64,000 bases of DNA from Yoonia maritima (GTDB lineage: Bacteria > Pseudomonadota > Alphaproteobacteria > Rhodobacterales > Rhodobacteraceae). The translations under genes were made by a program, and so were the position numbers. Shown here one piece after another: positions 26,689 to 35,818 of the stretch (positions within the stretch are counted from its first letter, which is position 1; each line of letters begins with the position of its first letter). Location: the NCBI RefSeq assembly GCF_003003285.1, contig NZ_PVTP01000006.1, positions 124,001 to 188,000 on the forward strand. The letters are read 5' to 3'. The notes beneath the pieces are model-generated. The model was not told where the DNA came from. It saw nothing but the letters and a program-made list of their open reading frames with translations, and made no database searches.

Positions 26689-29133
26689 ATGGCAAAGCTT
26701 CCTACATCTGCGCGCGTGGTCATTATCGGTGGCGGGGTTATAGGCTGTTCCGTTGCCTATCACCTTAGCAAACTTGGCTGGAAAGATGTTGTCTTACTGG
26801 AACGCAAACAACTGACCTCTGGAACCACTTGGCATGCCGCCGGGCTCATCGCGCAACTACGCGCAACGGCGAACATGACCAAGCTCGCGCGCTATTCCCA
26901 AGAATTATACGGAAACCTAGAGACGGAAACCGGTGTCGCAACTGGCTTTAAACGCAACGGGTCCATCACTGTTGCCCTCACCGATGAACGCAAAGAAGAG
27001 ATTTTTCGCCAAGCCGCCATGGCCCGCGCCTTTGGCGTCGATGTCGAGGAGATTTCCCCGGCCGAGGTCAAATCACGCTACGATCACTTAAACATCGATG
27101 GGGTCAAGGCCGGTGTCTACCTGCCCCGCGACGGTCAGGGTGATCCTGCGAACATTGCGCTCGCATTGGCCAAGGGCGCCCGTATGAATGGCGCGGTGAT
27201 TGCAGAACGTACCAAGGTCACGAACATCAACCGCACCGGGCGACGTGTTACCTCTGTCGATTGGCAGACCGCTGACGAGAACGGCACGATCGCTTGCGAT
27301 ATGGTCGTCAACTGCGCGGGCATGTGGGGCCATGAGGTGGGCAAGATGATGGGAACGAATGTTCCGCTTCATGCCTGCGAGCATTTCTATATCGTCACCG
27401 AAAACATTCCTGATCTCGCGCAATTGCCTGTTCTTCGTGTGCCAGACGAATGCGCCTATTATAAAGAAGACGCAGGTAAAATCCTGCTGGGTGCGTTTGA
27501 ACCAAACGCCAAACCTTGGGCTATGAATGGCATCCCGGATGATTTCGAATTCGACCAACTGCCCGAAGATTTTGATCACTTTGAACCAATCCTAGAGGCC
27601 GCTGTGAACCGCGTGCCAATGTTGGCCGAGGCAGGCATCCATACGTTCTTTAACGGTCCCGAAAGCTTTACCCCCGACGACGCGTATCACCTTGGGCAAG
27701 CACCTGAGATGGACAATGTTTGGGTTGCGGCTGGGTTTAACTCTATTGGGATCCAATCGGCTGGCGGCGCTGGTATGGCCCTATCGCAATGGATGGATAC
27801 GGGCGAAAAACCGTTCGATCTGGGTGATGTCGATATATCGCGGATGCAGCCGTTTCAGGGCAACAAAACCTACCTATTTGAACGGTCTAAGGAAACGCTT
27901 GGCCTGCTGTATGCTGACCATTTTCCGTTCCGCCAAAAGGCGACCGCGCGTGGCATTCGGCGCAGCCCTTTGCACCAACACCTGTTAGATCAAGGCGCCG
28001 TGATGGGGGAACTGGCAGGATGGGAGCGTGCGAATTGGTTCGCGCAGCCGGGGCAGACGCCTGCTTATGAATATTCATGGAAACGCCAAAACTTCTTTGG
28101 CAATGTCGCGGATGAACTCAACGCAATCCGCAACAATGTAGGCATGTACGACATGTCATCCTTTGGCAAAATTCGGGTCGAAGGCCGCGATGCAACCGCA
28201 TTTATGAACAATATCTGCGGCGGTGAAATGGACGTCCCCGCAGGGAAGATCGTTTATTCACAATTCCTTAACCAACATGGCGGGATCGAAGCCGACATTA
28301 CCGTCACACGTTTATCTGAAACGGCCTATCTGGTTGTGACGCCGGCTGCGACGCGTCTGGCAGATCAAACCTGGATGCAGCGAAACGTTGGCGAATTCAA
28401 TGTGGTGATCACTGACATGACCGCCTCCGAAGCCGTTCTAGCCGTGATGGGACCGAACAGTCGCAAGCTGCTGCAAGCGGTGTCGCCCAATGACTTTACG
28501 AACGGGATAAATCCGTTCGGCACTGCGCAAGAGATCGAGATCGGCATGGGCCTCGCCCGAGCGCACCGCGTCACCTACGTTGGCGAACTGGGGTGGGAGG
28601 TCTACGTATCGACCGACATGGCCGCCCATGTGTTTGAAACGCTGCACACAGCAGGACAGGACATTGGGCTAAAGCTGTGTGGCATGCACATGATGGACGC
28701 GGCCCGTCTGGAAAAAGGTTTCCGCCACTTCGGGCACGACATCACCTGCGAAGACCATGTGCTAGAAGCCGGGTTGGGCTTTGCCGTCAAAAGCGACAAG
28801 CCCGCTTTCATCGGCCGCGATGCGGTTCTGCGCAAACGCGAGGCTGGGCTGGAAAAACGTTTGGTGCAGTTCAAACTCACTGATCCCGACCCCCTGCTTT
28901 ATCACAATGAGCCGATCATCAGGGATGGTAACACCGTCGGATACTTGTCGTCGGGTGGATATGGCCATCACTTAGGCGCGGCTGTTGGGATGGGATATGT
29001 TCCTTGCAAGGACGAAACCGTCGCCGACATGCTAGGTAGCACCTATGAGATCGACGTGATGGGCACGCGGGTCAAGGCAGAGGCCCAGCTGCGCCCATTC
29101 TACGATCCCAAAGGTGAGCGTACAAAAGTTTAA
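26689..29133 (+). CDS. Dimethylglycine/sarcosine dehydrogenase-like FAD enzyme with GcvT domain
   Basis: An 814-residue fusion. Residues about 8-380 form a DAO-type FAD domain (VVIIGGGVIGCSVAYHL dinucleotide motif); His49 in SGTTWHAAGL lies where dimethylglycine dehydrogenase binds FAD covalently. The C-terminal half is a GcvT/aminomethyltransferase domain that would pass the methyl group to tetrahydrofolate (ends with GCVT_C-like SGGYGHHLGAAVGMGYV). It probably oxidises dimethylglycine or sarcosine after betaine demethylation. Which N-methyl substrate is used cannot be read from sequence. Its stop overlaps the convergent aminotransferase by four bases. Confidence 0.88.
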   Translation: MAKLPTSARVVIIGGGVIGCSVAYHLSKLGWKDVVLLERKQLTSGTTWHAAGLIAQLRATANMTKLARYSQELYGNLETETGVATGFKRNGSITVALTDERKEEIFRQAAMARAFGVDVEEISPAEVKSRYDHLNIDGVKAGVYLPRDGQGDPANIALALAKGARMNGAVIAERTKVTNINRTGRRVTSVDWQTADENGTIACDMVVNCAGMWGHEVGKMMGTNVPLHACEHFYIVTENIPDLAQLPVLRVPDECAYYKEDAGKILLGAFEPNAKPWAMNGIPDDFEFDQLPEDFDHFEPILEAAVNRVPMLAEAGIHTFFNGPESFTPDDAYHLGQAPEMDNVWVAAGFNSIGIQSAGGAGMALSQWMDTGEKPFDLGDVDISRMQPFQGNKTYLFERSKETLGLLYADHFPFRQKATARGIRRSPLHQHLLDQGAVMGELAGWERANWFAQPGQTPAYEYSWKRQNFFGNVADELNAIRNNVGMYDMSSFGKIRVEGRDATAFMNNICGGEMDVPAGKIVYSQFLNQHGGIEADITVTRLSETAYLVVTPAATRLADQTWMQRNVGEFNVVITDMTASEAVLAVMGPNSRKLLQAVSPNDFTNGINPFGTAQEIEIGMGLARAHRVTYVGELGWEVYVSTDMAAHVFETLHTAGQDIGLKLCGMHMMDAARLEKGFRHFGHDITCEDHVLEAGLGFAVKSDKPAFIGRDAVLRKREAGLEKRLVQFKLTDPDPLLYHNEPIIRDGNTVGYLSSGGYGHHLGAAVGMGYVPCKDETVADMLGSTYEIDVMGTRVKAEAQLRPFYDPKGERTKV

Positions 29134-30332
29134 CCGCGCAGCAACGCGCCCAAACGTTTGATGCCCTCTTCAATCGTTGCTTCATCGGGTAATGAGAAAT
29201 TCAGCCGGATTGTGTTGCCACATGATCCGTCAGCGTGGAACGCACGGCCCGGTACAAACGCCACACGCTGCGTTTCAAGCGACTTGGCCAGCATTGTCGC
29301 CCCGTCCATATATTCAGGAAGCGTAAGCCAGATGAACATACCTCCTTCGGGCTGGGTCCAGGTCACGCCGTCAGGCATATGCTTTAAAAGCGCGTCTAGC
29401 ATGTAATCTCGGCGCTTTTTATAGGCGTCCCGTAAGTTTGAGACATGATCATCAAAGCAGGCTTTTGCTACCTTTGTGATCGCAATCTGGTTGATCGTCG
29501 CTGAATGCAGATCGGCGGCTTGCTTCATCAATACCAATCGAGAGATCACAGGCTTTGCGGCGCAAACCCACCCGACCCGCAGGCCCGGCGACAGTGTTTT
29601 CGAAAAACTTCCGCAATAGATCGTACGGCAGTCTTCGATGCTGCCTTTGCGGGCGATTTCCAACGCTAGCACGGGCGGGATCGCGTCGCCGTCATACCGC
29701 AGTGACTGATATGCCGCGTCTTCGATTACTGCGATGTTCAGATCGTCAGCCAAGTCCAGCAAGGACTCGCGTCCAGCCCGGTCGATGGTTTCGCCAGTTG
29801 GGTTCGCAAAATCAACTGACGCGTAGGCAAATTTAACCTTGCCGCCCTTGTCAGCAGCGCGTGCAGCATAATCCGCAGGCGTCCGGTTTGCGTGGGGCAT
29901 CAGGCGGTCGTAATGCGGTTCATAGGCGTTGAATGCACCAAGCGCGCCCAGATAGGTCGGCCATGAAACCAACGCTGTGTCATTTGGCGAAAGGAAAAGC
30001 TTGCCCAGATAATCCAGTGCCTGCTGCGACCCTGACGTGATCAGGATATTGTCGCGCGTGCAGGGTATTCCCAGCTTTTCCATCTGGGCCGCAATCCAAT
30101 CACGCAGCGGCGGATAGCCTTCGCTTGCGGAGTATTGGAGCGCTTCGTTTTGGGTATCGGGGCCAAGCGTCTCAGCAAATGCGTCTTGGAACGCGGCAAT
30201 CGGAAACAATTTGGGGTCAGGAATGCCGCCAGCGAATGAAATGATATCGGGCTGGTCGAGCAGTTTCAAAAGCTCTCGGATTTCCGAAGCGGTCATACGT
30301 GACATGCGTGACGAAAATATCTGATCCCACAT
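29130..30332 (-). CDS. PLP-dependent class I/II aminotransferase (MocR catalytic-domain type, no HTH)
   Basis: About 400 residues, fold-type I aminotransferase close to 2-aminoadipate/kynurenine (LysN-like) enzymes. DIISFAGGIPDPKLFP, the Asn of DFANPTGE, and the PLP Lys in GSFSKTLSPGLRVGWV are clear. No DNA-binding domain is attached. The start is placed at ATG 30332 (MWDQIFSSRM) because GGAG lies nine bases upstream; the ATG at 30347 lacks a ribosome-binding site and would add five residues. Amino-acid substrate unknown. Confidence 0.85.
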   Translation of the reverse strand: MWDQIFSSRMSRMTASEIRELLKLLDQPDIISFAGGIPDPKLFPIAAFQDAFAETLGPDTQNEALQYSASEGYPPLRDWIAAQMEKLGIPCTRDNILITSGSQQALDYLGKLFLSPNDTALVSWPTYLGALGAFNAYEPHYDRLMPHANRTPADYAARAADKGGKVKFAYASVDFANPTGETIDRAGRESLLDLADDLNIAVIEDAAYQSLRYDGDAIPPVLALEIARKGSIEDCRTIYCGSFSKTLSPGLRVGWVCAAKPVISRLVLMKQAADLHSATINQIAITKVAKACFDDHVSNLRDAYKKRRDYMLDALLKHMPDGVTWTQPEGGMFIWLTLPEYMDGATMLAKSLETQRVAFVPGRAFHADGSCGNTIRLNFSLPDEATIEEGIKRLGALLRG

Positions 30333-30451
30333 CTGCCGAATCTCCATGAGGCTACGTAGAGCATCATCATGGCAGAACCAAATACTAAGTCAACAATGCT
30401 GACCTAAAATTAGATACGCCCGCTCAAGTAAATGAACGGACGCCTAATGCT

Positions 30452-31798
30452 TTATTCGTTGCTATGCGTGACTGGCCCAAGAGCATTCAGACCCTTTAGG
30501 ATATCAATCGCGTAAGCCAGCTGGTAATCATCCTCGCGAAGTTCCGCGGCGGCGACAGCACGCGCACGGTCTTCTTCGATTTGACGAATTTCATCTTCGG
30601 TCAGACTATCATTGTCCAGCGCACCACGCAGCGACGCTTCTGTCCGCGGGTTGCCGACGCTTTCTTCTTCGTCTTCATCCGCTGGCTGGCGGCGCGGCTG
30701 TTCAACGATAATGTCAGGTGAAATACCAAGCGCCTGAATAGAGCGACCCGAAGGCGTGTAATAACGGGCTGTGGTCAGGCGCATCGCGCCATCGCTGCTG
30801 AGCGGAATAACCGTTTGCACGGAGCCTTTCCCGAATGAATTCGTCCCAACCACAATCGCGCGGCGGTGATCTTGCAATGCACCCGCAACGATTTCAGACG
30901 CAGAAGCAGAACCACCGTTGATAAGCACAACAATCGGTTTTCCCTGCGCCAAATCGCCGACTGTGGCGTTAAAGCGGTCACCGTCGGCCGCGTCACGACC
31001 ACGGGTGGACACGATTTCACCTGCATCAAGGAATGCGTCAGAAACAAACACAGCCTGGTTCAACAAACCGCCCGGGTTGTTGCGCAGGTCAAGGATAAAA
31101 CCATCTACGTTATCAATGCCGCCCGCCGCTTCGACCTGTTCATCGATGCCTTCGCTTAGGTTCGGGAAGGTCTGTTCGTTAAAGGTTGTCACACGCAAGA
31201 CAACGGCGTTCCCTTCTGTCCGGCTGCGCACCGCAGTCAATTTGATAGTGTCGCGAATAATCGACACATCAAACGGTTCCACTTCGCCTTCGCGCACAAC
31301 AGTTATAATGATTTCGGCACCAACGGGCCCTCGCATCAGGGTAACTGCCTCGTCGAGAGTTAGCCCCATGACGCTTTCGCCATCGACGGCAGTGATATAA
31401 TCACCGGCCAAGATACCGGCGGCATCAGCGGGCGTGCCATCCATAGGTGACACGACTTTTACCCAACCCTCTTCTTGGGTGACTTCGATGCCAAGACCGC
31501 CAAATTCACCGCGCGTGCTGACTCGCATTGCGGCGGCATCTTCGGCGGACATATAGCTGGAGTGCGGATCAAGTGATGTTAGCATTCCGTTGATCGCAGC
31601 TTCGATCAGTTCTTTATCATTCACATCTTGCACATAGTCGGTGCGGATGCGTTCAAAGATGTCACCAAACAAATCGAGCTGTTCATACACGCTACCTGAG
31701 TCTTGGACATCTTGGGCAACCAAGGGCCCAGCAACTTGAATTGTTGTAACAAGGCCAAGTGCGGCACCACCAACAGCGGCAAAAATCAGCTTTTTCAT
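30452..31798 (-). CDS. ctpA: C-terminal processing peptidase, S41 family
   Basis: A 448-residue periplasmic protease. A signal/anchor sequence (MKKLIFAAVGGAALGLVTTIQVAG) is followed by a helical region, a PDZ domain (GLGIEVTQEEGWVKVVSPM... at about 90-170) and the S41 domain with the catalytic Ser in NGGSASASEIVAG and Lys in FGKGSVQ. The acidic C-terminal tail has an unusual run of Asp/Glu/Arg. ATG 31798 is chosen for AGGACGTGGA in front and because the signal peptide begins there. It is the last gene of the rsfS-to-ctpA run. Confidence 0.93.
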   Translation of the reverse strand: MKKLIFAAVGGAALGLVTTIQVAGPLVAQDVQDSGSVYEQLDLFGDIFERIRTDYVQDVNDKELIEAAINGMLTSLDPHSSYMSAEDAAAMRVSTRGEFGGLGIEVTQEEGWVKVVSPMDGTPADAAGILAGDYITAVDGESVMGLTLDEAVTLMRGPVGAEIIITVVREGEVEPFDVSIIRDTIKLTAVRSRTEGNAVVLRVTTFNEQTFPNLSEGIDEQVEAAGGIDNVDGFILDLRNNPGGLLNQAVFVSDAFLDAGEIVSTRGRDAADGDRFNATVGDLAQGKPIVVLINGGSASASEIVAGALQDHRRAIVVGTNSFGKGSVQTVIPLSSDGAMRLTTARYYTPSGRSIQALGISPDIIVEQPRRQPADEDEEESVGNPRTEASLRGALDNDSLTEDEIRQIEEDRARAVAAAELREDDYQLAYAIDILKGLNALGPVTHSNE

Positions 31799-31812
31799 TC
31801 CACGTCCTATGT

Positions 31813-32889
31813 CTATTCCAGCGCAAACCAAGCATCCGGGTTTACCGGACCTTGCCCTTCCCTGACCTCAAGATAAAGGGGTTGCGCTGCTTCATCTGTG
31901 CCAGATGTCTCGTTTTCGGTCAAAATACCGTTAACTTTTGTCGCATCGCCCCCCATCAACCCAAGCGGAGTGCCAGCAGGGATGATTTGCCCCACGTCAC
32001 CATACAGCGTTTCCAACCCGGCAAAGATGAACAACACGTCAGGTGCAGGTTCAAGGATGACTACATTCACATCGCCAAGCAGCGGCCCACGATACAGTAA
32101 AGTAGCTGCGACCGGCGATGTTACTAACGCCTGCGGTACAGCAGCAATATACACCCCCTCTGCCGCGCGGCCCGACGACTGAACGATACCCCTCACCGGA
32201 AGCGGAAGGTTCCCCTGCCGCGCAAGAACCGCATCCGGATCAGGCAAATCATTCGCAAGCGCATCTGCGAAGGCACCCAAAGAGTCAGAACTCGCCATCA
32301 ACAAAGCAATCTGGACCGTGTCCTCTTCAAACCGCGTCGGTAAATCGCTGCGTTCAGATATTGCATGCGCCAATGCTGCACGTGCATCCTGCGCGCCGGT
32401 TAACCCGTCTTCCAAATTTTCGGTTGCAGCCGCCTGCACGTCACGCAAACCCTGAATTTGCGAAAGCTGACTGCGTAGCGCTTCTGCCTTGGTTTGCAGG
32501 CCTTCAGTTACGTCTGCAACCAACATACCGGCACGCACCGCATCTATCGGGCGCTGCGCGTTACTACGGGCAACCGGCTCTGGCGTGTTCGAGATTGTTG
32601 ATAACGCACCGATCAGATGCCCCAACTCAGACCTACGCGCAGATAGATCAGCAGACAATTCGGCCTCTTGCGCCGCAACCTGCCGCAGCCCAGATCGTAC
32701 TGCGGCCAATCCAGCCTCATAAGATTGAACTGTTTCGGTCAACGCCTTGATTTGATCACGCGCACCGCCCGCTGATTGAAGCCTGTCCTGTGCACCTTGT
32801 AGCTGTGCCATCGCGTCACGCGCAGCTTCGCCAGCAGTTTGACCAAAAGCTGGCAGAGCCAGACAGATCAAAAACGCCGCGAGTCTCAT
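31813..32889 (-). CDS. EnvC-like murein hydrolase activator (degenerate LytM/M23 domain)
   Basis: A secreted 358-residue protein: signal peptide (MRLAAFLICLALPAFG), long coiled coil at about residues 20-190, then a LytM fold. The metal-binding residues of active M23 peptidases are missing: the usual HxH strand near the C terminus reads FIFAGL and the LHFEIR strand reads LYLEVREG. As in E. coli EnvC, it should activate amidases during septum splitting rather than cut peptidoglycan itself. Its start overlaps the gpmI stop (ATGA). Confidence 0.85.
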   Translation of the reverse strand: MRLAAFLICLALPAFGQTAGEAARDAMAQLQGAQDRLQSAGGARDQIKALTETVQSYEAGLAAVRSGLRQVAAQEAELSADLSARRSELGHLIGALSTISNTPEPVARSNAQRPIDAVRAGMLVADVTEGLQTKAEALRSQLSQIQGLRDVQAAATENLEDGLTGAQDARAALAHAISERSDLPTRFEEDTVQIALLMASSDSLGAFADALANDLPDPDAVLARQGNLPLPVRGIVQSSGRAAEGVYIAAVPQALVTSPVAATLLYRGPLLGDVNVVILEPAPDVLFIFAGLETLYGDVGQIIPAGTPLGLMGGDATKVNGILTENETSGTDEAAQPLYLEVREGQGPVNPDAWFALE

Positions 32890-34400
32890 TTCTCGATCAG
32901 GCTGCGACCGGTCATTTCGGGTGGCAGCTCTAGCCCCATCAGATCAAGCACAGTCGGCGCCAGATCAGCAAGACGGCCGTCGCGCAGCGTCACGCCCTCT
33001 GGCCCACCGACAAGCGCAACAGGCACGGGGTTCAGCGTATGTGCTGTGTGCGGTCCGCCTGTTTCTGGATCAATCATAGTTTCACAATTGCCGTGGTCTG
33101 CAGTCACGATCATCGCGCCACCTGCAGCCTTAAGCGCCGACAGCACCTGCCCCAAACCTTGGTCCACGGCTTCGCAGGCTTTGATCCCAGCGTTCAGATC
33201 GCCAGTGTGCCCAACCATGTCGGGGTTCGCGTAGTTCGTAACGATCAGATCATATCCATCACCAATCGCCTTTACGAAAGCTTCGGTTACTTCGCCCGCC
33301 GACATTTCTGGCTGAAGATCATAGGTCGCGACCTTTGGCGATTTTGGCATAAAGCGGTCTTCGCCCGGCGCGGGTTCTTCGATGCCCCCGTTCAAAAAGA
33401 ACGTCACATGCGGATATTTCTCGGTTTCGGCCAGGCGGAACTGGCGAAGACCATGTTTTGCAACCCACGCACCCAAAGTGTTTTGGATATCGCGTTTGGG
33501 GAACACCGTTTCAAACCAGACATCATGGCGGTCCGAATAGCTGACCATACCCAGAAGGGCAGCCATATGTGGCTGCTGGCGTTCAAAGCCGTCAAAATCA
33601 GGGTCAGCAATCGCCGCGAGGATTTCACGCGCGCGGTCAGACCGAAAGTTCAGGCAGAAATAGCCGTCGCCTTTGGCAAACCCGGTATAATCACCGATTA
33701 CAGTCGCAGGAATGAATTCATCCGTCTTGCCGTCAGCATAAGCAGCGGCAATGGCGTCTTGCGGGGTCGCGGCTTTGCCACCCTGCCCGGTTGCCATCGC
33801 ATCATAGGCAGTCTGAACCCGTTCCCAGCGGTTATCACGGTCCATGGCGTAATAGCGGCCAATCACGGTCACGATCTGCGCAGTTGCTGGCAGGCCGTCC
33901 TCTAGCTCTTGCATGAATTCTTTTGCAGACGATGGTGCGACATCACGGCCATCGGTAATGGCGTGGATCACAACAGGAACGCCCGCATCCGCCAACCCAT
34001 GTGCTGCGGCAATGATGTGGTGGACGTGACCATGCACGCCACCATCAGACACAACGCCCATCAGGTGTGCACGCCCGCCGCTGGTTTTCATCGTGGCAAT
34101 AAATGCCTGCAAAGGTTCTGCGGTTGCAAAAGTGCCGTCTTCGATTGCCAGTTCGATCTGTCCCAGATCCATCGCGACAACGCGGCCTGCACCGATATTG
34201 GTATGCCCGACCTCAGAGTTGCCCATCTGGCCGCCCGGCAACCCCGCATCGCGGCCATGGGTCAAAAGCTGCGCGTGCGGTCCTTGCATGACCGCATCAA
34301 AATTCGGGGTATTCGCAAGTTTCGGCGCGTTGCCCGTGGCGTCTTCACGCAGGCCCCAACCATCAAGAATACACAAGACAACAGGTTTCGGTGCAGACAT
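32886..34400 (-). CDS. gpmI: 2,3-Bisphosphoglycerate-independent phosphoglycerate mutase
   Basis: A 504-residue dimanganese enzyme of glycolysis/gluconeogenesis. VLCILDGWG has the first metal Asp; GQMGNSEVGHTNIGAGR holds the catalytic Ser; VVSDGGVHGH, and TADHGNCETM near the C terminus complete the alkaline-phosphatase-type metal sites. Length normal. GGAG precedes the ATG. The downstream envC gene starts within its stop codon. Confidence 0.96.
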   Translation of the reverse strand: MSAPKPVVLCILDGWGLREDATGNAPKLANTPNFDAVMQGPHAQLLTHGRDAGLPGGQMGNSEVGHTNIGAGRVVAMDLGQIELAIEDGTFATAEPLQAFIATMKTSGGRAHLMGVVSDGGVHGHVHHIIAAAHGLADAGVPVVIHAITDGRDVAPSSAKEFMQELEDGLPATAQIVTVIGRYYAMDRDNRWERVQTAYDAMATGQGGKAATPQDAIAAAYADGKTDEFIPATVIGDYTGFAKGDGYFCLNFRSDRAREILAAIADPDFDGFERQQPHMAALLGMVSYSDRHDVWFETVFPKRDIQNTLGAWVAKHGLRQFRLAETEKYPHVTFFLNGGIEEPAPGEDRFMPKSPKVATYDLQPEMSAGEVTEAFVKAIGDGYDLIVTNYANPDMVGHTGDLNAGIKACEAVDQGLGQVLSALKAAGGAMIVTADHGNCETMIDPETGGPHTAHTLNPVPVALVGGPEGVTLRDGRLADLAPTVLDLMGLELPPEMTGRSLIEK

Positions 34401-34472
34401 CAGACAATCTCCGTAAAAGCTTTAGGGCAGGTCTAGCGCAGGTCGATGACAAACAAAACGCCACATCCTCGC

Positions 34473-34500
34473 TTTGATCAAAATACTCTCGCCGAAGGCG
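34473..34500. repeat. TTTGATCAAA / CGCCGAAGGCG extragenic element
   Basis: A perfect 10-bp palindrome (TTTGATCAAA, 34473-34482) is followed seven bases later by the small hairpin CGCC-GAA-GGCG (34490-34500). It lies in the 103-base gap between rlmH and gpmI. From memory, strings of this kind (GATCAAAATACTC...CGCCGnAGGCG) are scattered through many Rhodobacteraceae genomes, but no function is known to me. Confidence 0.4.
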
Positions 34501-34503
34501 GAA

Positions 34504-34974
34504 CTACGCCCGGTGGTAAGGGCCGCCGGATAGTATGGATACGGCACGATACAGCTGCTCGGCCAACATCACGCGGACGAGCATGTGCGGCCAAACCATT
34601 TTGCCAAAACTAAGCGATGCATCCGCTTGGGCGCGCAGGCTGGGGTCGATGCCGTCGGCGCCACCAATCACAAAGGACACGTCTTGGCGACCCTGGTCAC
34701 GCCAACCAGCCAGCATTTTCGCAAAATCAGGGGATGACATCACCTTGCCGCGTTCATCCATCGTGCAGATTAACGATCCGGTGGGGATGGCTTTTTGCAG
34801 CAACTGGGCCTCGGCGGGCATACCGCCGCCCTTTTTATCTTCGACCTCGATCAGTTGTGCAGGGCCAAGTGCAAGCGCCCGGCCCGTCCGGTCAAACCGG
34901 GTCAGGTAGTCGTCATAAAGGTCGCGCTCTGGGCCCTGCCGAAGCCGGCCCACTGCACAAATTTGAACACGCAT
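34504..34974 (-). CDS. rlmH: 23S rRNA (pseudouridine1915-N3)-methyltransferase
   Basis: A 156-residue SPOUT methyltransferase that modifies helix 69 of 23S rRNA. FVIGGADGID and the C-terminal knot LVRVMLAEQLYRAVSILSGGPYHR are the family's SAM-binding hallmarks and nearly identical to known RlmH. The ATG at 34974 (MRVQICAVG) is chosen over the open frame up to 35004, because RlmH begins this way and the start shares a base with the rsfS stop (TGATG). Confidence 0.95.
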   Translation of the reverse strand: MRVQICAVGRLRQGPERDLYDDYLTRFDRTGRALALGPAQLIEVEDKKGGGMPAEAQLLQKAIPTGSLICTMDERGKVMSSPDFAKMLAGWRDQGRQDVSFVIGGADGIDPSLRAQADASLSFGKMVWPHMLVRVMLAEQLYRAVSILSGGPYHRA

Positions 34975-35330
34975 CAGCTTGCCGTTGCGGACCCGGGCTG
35001 CCACATCTTTTCAAGCTGATAGAATTCGCGCACTTCGGGACGGAAGATGTGAACGATGATATCGCCCGTATCGATCAGAACCCAATCGCCAGTTTCTTTA
35101 CCTTCGATCTTTGAAAAGGTACCGAATTCCTGCTTTAGACGCTCTGCCAATTTCTCGGCCATAGCGTTCACCTGACGGGATGAACGGCCAGAGGCGATAA
35201 CCATATAATCACCCATCTCTGATTTACCGCGCAGATTGATCTGCACGATGTCTTCACCTTTGTCGTCGTCAAGTGACTTGAGAACAGCAGCCAAAAGCGC
35301 ATCGCTGGTCGCAGTTTTTGGGGCGCTCAT
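34974..35330 (-). CDS. rsfS: Ribosome silencing factor RsfS
   Basis: An Iojap-family protein that binds ribosomal protein L14 and blocks subunit joining in starved cells. Core motifs: DDKGEDIVQINL, GDYMVIASGRSSRQV and a C-terminal DIIVHIFRPEVREFYQLEKMW. Given as 118 residues from ATG 35330. The frame is open further upstream (ATG at 35411 and 35429), giving an Ala/Ser/Thr-rich N-terminal extension as in some relatives; the strong AAGGAGG at 35390-35396 lies inside that extension, in front of a different frame or of an in-frame CTG (35381). The start is therefore uncertain; the family is not. Confidence 0.88.
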   Translation of the reverse strand: MSAPKTATSDALLAAVLKSLDDDKGEDIVQINLRGKSEMGDYMVIASGRSSRQVNAMAEKLAERLKQEFGTFSKIEGKETGDWVLIDTGDIIVHIFRPEVREFYQLEKMWQPGSATAS

Positions 35331-35386
35331 CGCTTTGGCCCCTGCGTTGGCAGCATCGGCTGCCGATGTAGAAAGAGACAGAACAT
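35327..35386 (-). CDS. Possible 19-residue leader peptide upstream of rsfS
   Basis: The best ribosome-binding site of the region (AAGGAGG, 35390-35396) is three bases from an ATG that opens a 19-codon frame. This ends in TGA overlapping the ATG of the 118-residue rsfS reading (ATGA). The layout suggests translational coupling. The alternative is that the site serves a longer rsfS protein, possibly from CTG 35381. Short spacing argues for caution. Confidence 0.3.
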   Translation of the reverse strand: MFCLFLHRQPMLPTQGPKR

Positions 35387-35429
35387 TGTCCTCCTTAATA
35401 TACGCCGTCATGGCCCCGGCGCCGGGCAT

Positions 35430-35818
35430 GCTATAAAACTAGCAACGCCCCACGCATTTTTCAACAAAACTACGAAAGACAGACGCCCATGTCGCGGATT
35501 CGCGCGGGGCATGCAATGGCTGAAAGCGCCAAAACAGGCAAGAACACCCTATTTTTATGCGGCAAATGGCGGAAACAGTACCCACCGCCCTGCTTATCAC
35601 GTCAGTTTCACGTTTTTCAAAGCCAGAAATCCTAGGCGACCAAATAACAAGCCACAACCAGTGGGGATCTTGGCCTGCACCCAAATAAAAGCCGCTTTGC
35701 GCTTGACGCATAACTCACTGCAATTGTGAAAAATATATCATGTTTCGGTCTTATTTTTCACGCAAAGTTACGCCACGAAATTCCTTATTATTCATCTCAA
35801 AATAACTGGACCATCTTC
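35430..35818. other. 389-base region with no convincing gene
   Basis: This gap separates rsfS from the PilJ-domain genes, transcribed away from each other, so it should hold both promoters. TTGACG at 35702-35707 is a possible -35 box, but no -10 box was found at normal distance. A 90-codon minus-strand frame (35439-35711) has poor composition and no family resemblance. The base composition turns A/T-rich from about 35720. I see no RNA structure that I can name. Confidence 0.5.

Noticed and set aside
33039..33905. 288-codon plus-strand frame
   Set aside because: Lies entirely antisense to gpmI, whose motifs are complete; a composition shadow.
35439..35711. 90-codon minus-strand frame in the largest intergenic gap
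   Set aside because: No ribosome-binding site, atypical composition with many Trp/Cys/Arg, no resemblance to a family.
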